Assembly: GCF_000149955.1 (NCBI RefSeq)
Contig: NC_030986.1
Location: 3,101,185 to 3,165,184, forward strand
Length of the DNA: 64,000 bases
Direction of reading: 5' to 3'
Source: Fusarium oxysporum f. sp. lycopersici 4287
Taxonomy: Eukaryota > Ascomycota > Sordariomycetes > Hypocreales > Nectriaceae
In this document: piece by piece, positions 35,393-44,239 of the stretch
Layout of the letters: each line of letters begins with the position of its first letter
How positions within the stretch are numbered: position 1 is the stretch's first letter
Translations under genes and position numbers: made by a program
Notes under the pieces: generated by a model
The model's input: only the letters and a program-made list of their open reading frames with translations
What the model was told of the DNA's origin: nothing
Databases searched by the model: none

Positions 35393-37183
35393 CTATCCAC
35401 GGATATCTGATATATGGATGTTTTTACTTTGACGGGGCAGTCTCTGGTCACGCTCGTAGAGATAACCACAGTTGGCACATAGTGTCTGAGTAATGTTAGC
35501 AATGAAAACGGAGCCGCCAACCCTCGAACTTACTCTTGGACCTGCTGGTCCATCTCTCACAGCCCAGACGCTTGTGCCCCATATCCTGCAGTGCATGCAC
35601 CTCCATTGATATCTCTCTTGGTCTGTCAAAGCTCCGCCACCTCCGTATCCCCCAACGTCTGGTGTCCCTCGCCCTCCCGGTGTACCACCTCGGCCAAGCG
35701 GACTCAGGCTTCGGAAACGCCGCTTCTTTTTGGACCGTTCGCCTCGCCCCATTCTCTCCTCCTCGACTTCCATCGGCGCACCAAAGGGCGTGCCTCCGAG
35801 CATTCCTGTTGTAGAGCTGAACCGTGCCGTCTCACGGCGTAATCGACGAACTTCACGTTCTCGGTCGCCTTCTCTCTTCTCAATCTCTTCCTTGCTCAGG
35901 AATTCTACCTTTGGCTCCCAGTCATCTCCAAGGTGCTCCGGGTCGTACCTCCAGCCAGCTTCAGAGCCATGGGCAGCATCGTTTGGTAATTCCTGCTGCA
36001 TTCCACCCCATCCAGCAACGAGGCCGCCAGCCTCGCAGGCTTCCTTTTTCAGCCGCAGAACCGCTTCGTAGATGGCATGCGTCATTGCCGGTATCCACTC
36101 TCCTGTCAGCCCAAGATCTGTACAAGTGACCTTGGCGAACGCTTCAGCGGTTCCGGGCGGATGCAATAGAGACCATTCAAACTTATCAGTGTAGAGCATT
36201 GATGCCAGATTAAGGTTCAAGTTGATGATGCATCGATAGGTATCGTCAGGGTTGTAGTCGTCAGACTCAGGAAGAATCGGCGTCGCCTCTGCGGTGACAT
36301 CGGGAACTTGGGATTGCGAAGGAGTGGCCGCGCCTCCTGTCTGCGCCGGAGTGTCAGGCCGGGAGGCCCCTCGGATGGCGGAGACTGGAGAGTCATCCCG
36401 AGACTTCAGCGCGAAGCTTGGCCGCGGTGTCAGTGCAGCAGTCGTGGGCTGTGGAACAGAGAGGGCCTGCGGGTCACTATGAAATAGTGGGTGAAGGGCA
36501 ACGCCCGAGTATTCTTCAAGTTGCGTCCGGATTTGCTTGCTGATATCAGCAATGACTACCTGCCGGTTTGGCAGATCGAGGTCCTGCACTAGAGTTTGGG
36601 CAAACTGATCGGTAGAGATAAGGGTCTCGTGCAGATTCCAGCAAAAGATGTCCCGAAGTTTATACGGCACTGTCGCCTCCTGTTGACGATACTGGGGAAG
36701 TGAGGTGTCCACTGTACTTGAATTATGCGGCATGGGATATGGAGCTGGTGGGATGAATGCGGGAACATCCACATCGATTCGAATCGGAATCAGGGTGAGA
36801 GGCAATGTTGCTTGAACGGCATTCTGCTGGTCGCTCCTCAGCAGCCTGTGTTTGGCGATCCAATCGCGCCAGACGCCCTGCACCTCGACAGGCTCTTTGG
36901 TGTCTTTGCCAATCTTGTCGGCGAGGTCTTGTCTGCTGACCGAGTCCTCCTTTCGCAAGCTCCTCAAGCCTGTCGGCCGTCGTCTAGGATCGTCGCTATC
37001 ATCTTCCAGGTCATCATAACCATCTTCAGCATAATTTATGATCGTCGTCCCTCGCTTTGTGGTTCTCGAAGCCGGTCCGGCGGGCGCGCTGCTTGGTAGA
37101 ACGGGCGTGAGGAGAGAGTTGTTGTAGGCGCGCAGTCGCGGCGCGTAGCTTGTCAAGAAAGCCTGGGGCTTTGATCGTTCCAT
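35393..37183 (-). CDS. SFH1: Sfh1/SNF5-family subunit of the RSC chromatin-remodelling complex, 580 aa
   Basis: Two exons (35534-37183 and 35393-35485) are separated by a 48-nt intron. The N-terminus (PQAFLTSYAPRLRAYNNSLL, then KRGTTIINYAED) resembles yeast Sfh1. The SNF5/INI1 repeats follow: YKLRDIFCWNLHETLISTDQ onward near residue 180, and YRCIINLNLNLASMLYTDKFEWSL-type text near residue 320. A basic Arg-rich region leads to a C-terminal GATA-like zinc finger, CMHC and CANC spaced by 20 residues after splicing. The product should be a nuclear core subunit of an RSC-type remodeller; SNF5 of SWI/SNF is the alternative. The intron falls inside the finger, is a multiple of three and has no stop, so retention would insert 16 residues between the cysteine pairs. 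Confidence 0.88.
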   Translation of the reverse strand: MERSKPQAFLTSYAPRLRAYNNSLLTPVLPSSAPAGPASRTTKRGTTIINYAEDGYDDLEDDSDDPRRRPTGLRSLRKEDSVSRQDLADKIGKDTKEPVEVQGVWRDWIAKHRLLRSDQQNAVQATLPLTLIPIRIDVDVPAFIPPAPYPMPHNSSTVDTSLPQYRQQEATVPYKLRDIFCWNLHETLISTDQFAQTLVQDLDLPNRQVVIADISKQIRTQLEEYSGVALHPLFHSDPQALSVPQPTTAALTPRPSFALKSRDDSPVSAIRGASRPDTPAQTGGAATPSQSQVPDVTAEATPILPESDDYNPDDTYRCIINLNLNLASMLYTDKFEWSLLHPPGTAEAFAKVTCTDLGLTGEWIPAMTHAIYEAVLRLKKEACEAGGLVAGWGGMQQELPNDAAHGSEAGWRYDPEHLGDDWEPKVEFLSKEEIEKREGDREREVRRLRRETARFSSTTGMLGGTPFGAPMEVEEERMGRGERSKKKRRFRSLSPLGRGGTPGGRGTPDVGGYGGGGALTDQERYQWRCMHCRIWGTSVWAVRDGPAGPRVSSRVGGSVFIANITQTLCANCGYLYERDQRLPRQSKNIHISDIRG

Positions 37184-37725
37184 TGTGTGTGCTATGAGGT
37201 TTCGATGGTCATCTCATGCTGCGGAAAGGGAGCTTCACCAACACGCGAAGAGTCTCTTCTCACTATCGCCGGATGCTGGAACTGATACAAGTGATTCAGA
37301 TGCCAAAATTTACCCGATGATGATAGCACTATCGATGTGGACTAAAGATGTCGAGATATGTGGAGTTTTCTGTCTGTCGTGATGGCTTCAACGTTCAATG
37401 CTTGATGGAGTCGCGCGAATGGGGACCTTTTTCTCAATCGCGTCGCTCGTTGTTCCACCAGGCTGCAGGGCAGAGTGCACGGGCCAATCGACCGACCATG
37501 ATTATATAAGCCGGTTGCCTACCCTGTAGACATCGTCACATAATTGAAGGACGAGATGGATACCGTGAAGAAAGGTTCTGATTTATCACTACTAGCAAAG
37601 CAAACTCTTGATTTCACCGCCTATTGCATGATATAATACCGGATGTTACCGTTCCCTCATCGCATTCTTTGTGATGGCAACCATAAGGGCAGAGGTCACC
37701 TCATGCATTCACACTACACAAACCG
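37184..37725. other. Intergenic
   Basis: This 542-bp gap lies between the start of the Sfh1 gene and the 3' end of the CAP-like gene. No other feature is visible. Confidence 0.5.
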
Positions 37726-38281
37726 TCAGTATTTCTTTTTAACTTGATCTCTGAGGACAACATACCAATCTCTGTGGGAAGAGAACATACAAACTGTGTA
37801 AAAAACGCAGTGATTTTCATGATCATATGACTGACCACATCCGACTCGACCTGCCTCAGGACCCATGCATTCACCTTAGCCATTAGGATGTGAATATTTT
37901 AACGGAGCGTAGAAATCACTTACGGTAGTTATAGTAGTCCTCTGATACACGGTTGGGCCTGTAATTGGCAGTGAGCCAGAAGTTCGCAGCAGTCTCGAAA
38001 GTACGCCTATGTGATTGACCCGCGCATGTGGCCGAGATCTCTTTGTATACAGCAGTTCTCTCCGGCTTGCCAGGTGCCACGGCGCCACAGCCCAATTGGA
38101 TGGCATAGTCTTGCGCATTGGAGGCAAGGGCAGGGTCCCAAATCAAAGGACGGTACCCATTTGCATTACGTGCTGAATTGAGCCTGAGTAGGCCATGGAC
38201 GATGTCTTGCGACTCTATAACCGAATCTCCGGGACGGAAGTCCATGCAACACAACGAGGCACCGAGAGTTGTGAGTCGCAT
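37726..38281 (-). CDS. Small CAP-superfamily (PR-1/SCP-like) protein, divergent
   Basis: Two exons (37924-38281, 37726-37874; 49-nt intron, GTAAGT to CTAAG) join in frame to 168 residues. The first exon reads LLRLNSARNANGYRPLIWDP then ALASNAQDYAIQLG, the typical first helix and strand of CAP/SCP proteins. After the splice comes AGRVGCGQSYDHENHCVFYT and then SSHRDWYVV, matching the cysteine-containing end of the domain. The central HxTQxVW segment that normally precedes VGC is missing, and only a weak signal peptide (MRLTTLGASLCC) is seen. It may be a diverged secreted protein or a gene that lost an exon. Frame integrity across the intron supports a real gene, but expression is uncertain. Confidence 0.55.
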
Positions 38282-38585
38282 GACAAGAAACTTAGGACCT
38301 ATTTTCTAAGTAATGGAAAGACCTAGGTAAGTTTAGTATATCTTAGCAAGCCTTTAGACCAGTTTACTTCAATACCTAGATTTAATGTCAGAAGTTTTCT
38401 TTCTCCCTGAGGGGTACCTAATGTACAGCTATGAATCGTACTTGTGAATCTGCTGGTTGATATTCTACTGGGCTAAGCTCTGACTGACCTTTGAGTGGAA
38501 GTGCGATGGATGAATTCGGCGTGATATGCTACCAGGGTCGATTGAAGATCCTTTGGGTTGAAGGAAGAATGTTGGCCTAGGTGCT

Positions 38586-38662
38586 GAGAAGAAGAAGAAA
38601 AAAAAGAGAAAAAAAAAAAGAGAAAAAAAAAAGAGAAAAAAAAAAGAGAAAAAAAAAAGAGG
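38586..38662. repeat. Purine-only tandem array (AGAG + A10 units)
   Basis: A run of GAA triplets is followed by about four copies of a roughly 14-nt unit, AGAG plus about ten A residues. The whole 77-nt run has only A and G on one strand, suggesting nucleosome exclusion or slippage-prone DNA. Confidence 0.85.
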
Positions 38663-38817
38663 TAACTGGTACTAGCACTGCTTGGTTAAGGCAGAAATTT
38701 CGTCATTGAGGTAGATGAACCTTATTAGGTTTTGACTTCTGTGAAAGTCGGCAAGAAGAAGTCTTCACTTCATAGGAGGAAGGGAGGATGGAGATGTGAG
38801 GTAGCTACTACCTAAGC

Positions 38818-38835
38818 TACCTACCTAGGTAGGTA
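38818..38835. repeat. 18-bp perfect palindrome TACCTACCTAGGTAGGTA
   Basis: This is a perfect inverted repeat with no spacer. Shorter CCTAGGT-like relatives occur in other gaps (near 10600 and 20645), so it is probably a common motif of this genome. Function unknown. Confidence 0.8.
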
Positions 38836-39285
38836 CATTGTGTAGGATTTAGTGACGAGGGACTCGCGGTACAATTGCTTAAAGATTGTCATAGAGAAGG
38901 AGAGTACTTGCTGATCCATCACTCTTCGATACACTCTATGTTTATAAAGACATAATCGGAAAGCTGAAAAATAAGTATTATTATTAAGTTCATGCTTAAC
39001 CTTAGCTTAGAAGATCATCAGCTAATCGTATAAAAGAGATACGTAGCTCTACTTAGCTTCCGGATATCCAAGTCAGGGAAGATAATCAAGGCAAAGACGG
39101 CATCTATCTTTCTCCTGTAGCAGTGAAAGACGTGTAAGTGATAGGGACGATATGATTCGCTGACCTTCCACCATCTTTCCTAACATGGGTAGCCCCACAA
39201 ATGACGTCTCGAGACCAAGACCTTTCTTCTTCTAATGAAAACATTTCCCCGACCTTCACCTTCCAAGTCAATCAAATTTCGCAAA

Positions 39286-39828
39286 ATGGCCTCACGGGCG
39301 CCTTCCTTCGCCTCCAAAGTCCTGCGCCAGCTGCCAAAGCAACCGCAGCGCTCCTTGCCATTCCTGCGCGCTTCTTTTATTCGTCCTGCCACTACAAACC
39401 TCCAGTCTTTCCGCGCAGCGCATAACATTCCACGACCACCTACCCAAACATACGCCAAACCGAAACCTGAGCAGGCGCAAACTGGCGAGACGCCAAAAAG
39501 CGAAGGAGAAAGGCCCGAGATCAAGGCATCACACTACCAGTTATCATTTACGTGCATTCCATGTGGCCATCGCTCTCACCACAATGTCTCTAAGCAGGGC
39601 TACCATTATGGCTCTACGCTCATCACATGTCCTGAGTGCAGGAACAGACACGTCATCAGCGACCACTTGAACATCTTTGGCGACAGAAAAGTCACCATCG
39701 AAGACCTTATGAGGGAAAAGGGTCGTCTTGTTAAGAGGGGAAGTTTAGGCGAAGACGGCGATATTGAGTTTTGGCCAGAGGAATCTCTTCCAGGAGACAT
39801 TCAAGCTGGTAATAACGAGAGCTCATGA
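39286..39828 (+). CDS. ZIM17: Zim17/Tim15/Hep1, mitochondrial Hsp70 escort protein
   Basis: This single-exon gene encodes 180 residues from ATG 39286 (context CAAAATGGC). An in-frame ATG at 39235 would add 17 basic residues. The N-terminal 50 residues are rich in Arg, Ser and Ala without acidic residues, a matrix-targeting peptide. The DNL-type zinc finger is clear: YQLSFTCIPCGHRSHH with the first CxxC, then LITCPECRNRHVISDHLNIF with the second, followed by DRKVTIEDLMREKG. Family knowledge: Zim17 keeps mitochondrial Hsp70 (Ssc1) from aggregating, so it supports protein import and Fe-S cluster assembly in the matrix. Confidence 0.95.
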   Translation: MASRAPSFASKVLRQLPKQPQRSLPFLRASFIRPATTNLQSFRAAHNIPRPPTQTYAKPKPEQAQTGETPKSEGERPEIKASHYQLSFTCIPCGHRSHHNVSKQGYHYGSTLITCPECRNRHVISDHLNIFGDRKVTIEDLMREKGRLVKRGSLGEDGDIEFWPEESLPGDIQAGNNESS

Positions 39829-40558
39829 TAGCATGCGACTAGAGGGATGTAACAATAGAGTGAAAAATGTGAGGTTTGTCAAATGCCTAGGTTGGGCAAA
39901 AGCATTGGGTGGCGTTGATGGGATACCCTCCACTGAGGGCCCGGGACTGAAAACATAGACCTGGAATTAAAACAAGCTTATTCTCCTCTATCTTAAGCTT
40001 TGCGTATCCTTGAATGATAATATTGTACTCTTATACATCAGGGTTATTCTAAATTTACATATTGTGTTATGTTAAAAAACCACCTTATTTTGTTATCTTG
40101 CTTGCTTGCCTTCGGCTTCACCTTATTTGTTGCTAGATTGGCATTTCGATAATGAAATTATAAATCTACACTTAAGCTTGCTTGTAGAGGAGAACTGGAC
40201 GTCTACCTGCTGGGTCTGGTTGGTCGGAAACACTTCTCTTGCTTAGGCTTTCATCACTATTGCTCGCTGAGCATCATCTTAAATCCCTGGAGGCTGCATG
40301 CAGGTCCATGAGCTTATCAATACAAAACAAATCAGTACTACCTTATGATTTACAAACTTCATGTCATGTTCACCATGGTTCAGAGTCCAGTCACACGCCC
40401 CAGAGGTGAAGGGAGGGTAGACTACAGTACCTCTGTAGTCAGTGGACCATTACTAGCGAGTTGTGCTAATCTAACAGTACTTTAAACAAGAATCCATTTA
40501 TCTTAGGACAAGTCCGTTATAGATTGAATGTTGCTAGCACCGTCTAAGTAGCATAGCT
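39829..40558. other. AT-rich convergent intergenic region
   Basis: This 730-bp gap between Zim17 and the dehydratase pseudogene contains A/T-rich 3' sequence and no recognisable gene. It marks the left border of the decayed cluster. Confidence 0.5.
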
Positions 40559-42010
40559 CTATCTGGTCAACGGATTCTTCGATGTTTGACGAATGAGCTC
40601 AAAAAGTGTCACAAGATCATCCTGCTCCTCCAAAGACAACACTATCTCCTCAATCTTTTCTACAACTTCATTCTCAACAATGTCCCTGGTTAGTTGCCTC
40701 CATTTGGCCACTATATCGTCGTTAGAAAGGGGTGGCTCCACGCCAAAAGCACTCGGCACACTGTGATGTAGGACCGTCCCGTCTTCAAACCTAATCCTCA
40801 CTTCTTGACAGCCGATGGAGTCTCCATCAGTGATATGGAGTTTGCACTCAGTGAGATCGACAAGTCTCCAGACATCCTCATCAACGAGCGTATCAGGGGT
40901 AAACTGCGGCATCAAAACTTGTCCATGAACAATCTGTGTTGCGGCCGTGAACGAGTTACTCATCTGGGCTCCCGTTGCTGTGAGGGGCTTAGCGGCTCTC
41001 CAGCCTCCGTGATGGAAAGCAGTTTCGCCAAGGAGGATGTCGATCTTCTTTATTCCATCGAACCTCTTCATCCTGTCAGGGTTTTGTTCCTGGAGATGGC
41101 GGATACAGTCAATGCTAGGATGTGTACCTGCCATCGCTGCGTACGGCTTGATCACAATGCCATTCGTCTGCCACCTGATTCCCAGCTCGCTCGTCAACTC
41201 CTGCGGTCGATATTGGGGTTGCTTCCCATTTCCAGAACTGAATTGTTTCAAGAAGCCTCCATACTCGCGCTCGAAGACTTGCTTGATGCCCACATAGCCG
41301 CCTTGTGCTAAGACAGCAGCCAGAAGACCGTTCCGTGCTGCAAACCCATGGTGCATGCGCTTTACGTCACTCTCGAACTGGGCAGACATGAGCCCACACG
41401 ACTGGGTACATGCTATCCCAAAAGCATCCTCGATTGTGTCCGCATCGAGCCCGTAAAGCTTGCTCACGCTGGCAGCAGCAGCAGGTCCGAAGACTGCTCC
41501 AGAATGCCAGCCTGATGAGAGAACATGTGTGCCCCAGAGAGAATGGCCTACACGTGGTCCTGTCTCGTAGCCCGCGATAGTCGCGAGCAGGAAGTCTTTT
41601 CCGGAGGTTGTGAAGTGAGAAGCTTGTGCATTGGCTTGCTCCGCAGCGGCAAGCAGAGCTGGCAGGATGATGCTGTTCGAATGAAGGGGAGCCTCGCTGT
41701 GCCAGTCATCCAGCTCAAAACCCCGGATAAAGGTTCCATTTAGAAGCGCGGCAGTGAGAGCGGTAACCTTGCGTCCTTACCACCCAATGAGCGAGGCGTC
41801 TCCCTGTGTTGGCTCCAGGTTGAGGATCGCCTGCGCTGCCGTCTCGGACCAAGGTAGATGAGATCCAACAAATGCACACGCCAGTCCATCGAGAATTAGG
41901 TACTTTGCTCGAGTACACACTCGGTCCGGGATGTCATCCAGTTTCAGCTTTGAGATCCATTGTGACAGTTGCACCGTCGGGCTTGATGACTTAGGTTTTG
42001 GTTCACTCAT
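40559..42010 (-). pseudogene. MmgE/PrpD-family dehydratase (2-methylcitrate dehydratase-like), one in-frame stop
   Basis: The frame from ATG 42010 to the stop at 40559 covers 484 codons, the normal length for MmgE/PrpD proteins, and has no intron. It is continuous except for TAA at 41779-41777 (codon 78), between SLIGW and GRKVTALTAALLNGTF. The downstream part keeps GFELDDWHSEAPLHSNS, GYETGPRVGHSLWGTH, SGWHSGAVFGPAAAAAS, HGFAARNGLLAA and YAAMAGTHPSIDC, all family landmarks. Splicing cannot remove the stop: the GTAAGG at that point has no acceptor that keeps the conserved block. Members act on 2-methylcitrate, cis-aconitate or related tricarboxylates. It is the least damaged gene of the cluster. 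Sequencing error, a strain-specific null allele or stop recoding are the alternatives. Confidence 0.85.
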
Positions 42011-42216
42011 GCTGAAGTCGCTGGTAGATGACGAAGGGATAAGAGGACACCACTGCCCTAGATCACTTGAGCATCTTATACACGACCTCTTTGCGGTGAG
42101 ATTCAGTGTTCAACGGGATGTTGCTCAGGCTTTCCTGTCTGGTCGGCTCATCAAGTTGAAGGCATCGGAGTTGTCTTAGTTCGAAGTCCGCTACGCAAAT
42201 GTTATGCCGGTTTCGA

Positions 42217-42228
42217 TCGGAATTCCGA
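42217..42228. promoter_or_regulatory. Palindrome TCGGAATTCCGA upstream of the dehydratase
   Basis: A perfect 12-bp palindrome containing CGG-N4-CCG, a Zn2Cys6-type inverted site, lies 207 bp upstream of the dehydratase ATG. The same core recurs at 44098 and 47525. Confidence 0.6.
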
Positions 42229-42441
42229 ACAATGCATTAGCTACGTACCCAGGCAGGCTATCAAGAAGAAGCTACAAGGAGGCCCGAGATCACCTCTAAC
42301 GCTATAGTTGCATTCTGAACTGGGCCACTCCTAGTGAGCTTTGGGATTACCACGTACAGTGGTAGTTGATTATATCACTGCGGTTGACTAGACTGATGCT
42401 AATCTCCTGGGACCATGCGCATGCATTGGGGGAAGTCAACA

Positions 42442-42453
42442 TCGGAGTTCCGA
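42442..42453. promoter_or_regulatory. Near-palindrome TCGGAGTTCCGA upstream of the transporter remnant
   Basis: This is a one-base variant of the cluster palindrome, keeping CGG-N4-CCG, about 220 bp upstream of the transporter ATG at 42672. It could also serve the divergent dehydratase. Confidence 0.5.
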
Positions 42454-42671
42454 GTCGTATCTTACCCTCAGACTGCCTCCATGCCACCCCGACAGATCCT
42501 CGAGGCTACTGAAGGTTCGCATAAACCGCCCTGCTTTCAGGTTGTGGAAGTATTAAAACCGCGAGTATAGGCGAGAGAGTTTGATGTAGGCCACCCAGCT
42601 TTTCTGTCAAGAAACTGTCTGGTACTACGCACGTGTCAAGGCAAATACCATCAAGACCTCAACGATCTATC

Positions 42672-43918
42672 ATGTCTGAAGAAAAGGCTCAGCAGGATAC
42701 CTTTGAGAGGGTGACAGAGCAAAGAAGTCCTGTCATAATTGGGTTTTCTTCTCTGCTATAGGGTTTTCGACTATATCAGCATGTCAAGCCGCTGTCACCA
42801 ATTACGCCAGTCTGGTCGCCCTGCGTGTGCTGCTCGGTTGCTTCGAAGGCATGTTTTCCGGGGTGCCTCTATATCTGTCCTTCTTCTTCTACCCCAGAGA
42901 CAAAGTTGGCTTCCGCCAAGGCATCTTCCTCTCTGGCTCTGCCCTTGCAAACGCATATGGAGGCGTTTTGGGATATGCTATTCTGGGTGTTCGGGGCTCA
43001 GTTGCGCCATGGCGATGCCTGTTCCTCATTGAAGGGTTACCAGTATGGATCGTTGCCATCCTGGCACGGTTCTATCTCCCGGACGACCTTCTGAGCGCCA
43101 AATTTCTCACCGACAGAGAAAAAGAGGTTGCCTGGCAGTGTGTTGGACGGGGACAAACTGTCGACTCACAGGGAGCGGGAGGGGTTAGCTGGGCAGATTG
43201 GCGCTCAGCATTCTTGGACTGGCGGAGTGAGTAGTTCCATTATTCTTTACATGCTCGGGCTGATGACTCATTGTGCTAGGTTATGTACCAGGCTTGATGT
43301 ACTTCTCCTGCAACGTATGCTTCGGCTCGCTGCCTCTCTTCGTTCCGACTATCATCTCCGAAATGGGTACATTCAACCACCAAGAAAGCAATGGACTGTC
43401 CGCTCCCCCATACGCTCTCTGCTTTGTCACAATTCTAGCATGTGCTTTTGCCAGCGACCGCGCTAAATTGCGTGGGCCTTTTGTGGCCGCTGCTGCGATT
43501 GTATCAACAGTAGGATACTGCCTTCTTGGTGTTTCCGAGGGGGTTTGCTGCTCGATACGCCGGAGTCTTCCTCAGTGTGCAAATCTTTGTCAGTATCAGC
43601 ATTCTTCTTCCATGGGTTTCCAGTGTACACCACACTGAGAGCAAGCGCGCTGGTGGGTGGGCAATCTTTGCTATGCTGGGCCAGTTTGGGCCCTTGGTTG
43701 GCACGAACATGTTCCCCAAGGACCAGGGACCGTACTATCAAAAGGGTGCTTGGATCTCCTGTGGGTTTACATCCTTGGTCGTGCTACTTAGCATAGCCTA
43801 CTCACTTTTACTTCGCTGGGAGAATAAGCGACTGGACAGAGTAATGATTGAGGATGCCGGCGTAGGTGTAGGAATGGAAGGCGATGATCATCCAAGGGGG
43901 TTCCGGTATGTTGTTTGA
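42672..43918 (+). pseudogene. Dal5/ACS-family MFS transporter, N-terminal deletion and frameshift
   Basis: A plausible start (MSEEKAQQDTFERVTE) at 42672 runs into TAG within 30 codons and then directly into GFSTISACQAAVTNYASLVA, which normally follows TM3. About 100 residues covering TM1-TM3 are missing. The body is recognisable: LRVLLGCFEGMFSGVPLYLS, FRQGIFLSGSALANAYGG, WRCLFLIEGLP and a normal intron at 43227-43279. A run of five G at 43539-43543 shifts the frame by one; on the other side the protein continues as FAARYAGVFLSVQIF, then GPYYQKGAWISCGF, to the stop at 43918. The Dal5-like anion:cation symporter group imports organic acids, allantoate or vitamins. The gene shares a 660-bp divergent promoter region with the dehydratase. 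Confidence 0.85.
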
Positions 43919-44097
43919 GTGAGTTGATATGGTGAAGCCCAGAATGATATTCAGCTATGGCCGTCTTGTGCTGCTTACACATGGACGTTGGATTGGGAAT
44001 AATAAAGTTTCCGTTTCTCTATGCTCTAGTCTGTTTCCAGTAAAAACAATATGCCTGAAACTTAAACCCAGCGTCGATCTGCCGAAGAATCCGCAGT

Positions 44098-44107
44098 CGG
44101 AATTCCG
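44098..44107. promoter_or_regulatory. Palindrome CGGAATTCCG upstream of the cluster regulator
   Basis: A perfect CGG-N4-CCG palindrome lies about 140 bp upstream of the ATG codons at 44240/44246. It suggests the regulator controlled its own gene as well as the neighbours. Confidence 0.6.
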
Positions 44108-44239
44108 TACATACATAACTAATGCCCGCTGATCGTGGGGAAGTTGTCCCAGCCCCCGACCCAGAATTCATAAGTCAACCGTTCGGGCAATACGGCGGCC
44201 CTTGTCAAACTGCCTCCAGCAGTTTCAGAGGAGTCAATC

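Larger units (their letters stand above)
38282..39285. other. Intergenic with A-rich repeats and a palindrome
   Basis: This 1-kb stretch divides divergent genes. It contains the purine-rich tandem array at 38586-38662, an 18-bp palindrome at 38818-38835 and otherwise nothing recognisable. Confidence 0.5.

Noticed and set aside
35393..35480. Extra C-terminal intron in the Sfh1 gene giving a longer tail
   Set aside because: A GTAAAA donor exists within the last exon, but the unspliced end is as plausible and no conserved sequence supports the longer form.
41764..41779. A 13-nt intron removing the TAA of the dehydratase gene
   Set aside because: Far below the minimum intron length, and removing it would break the frame that is otherwise preserved.
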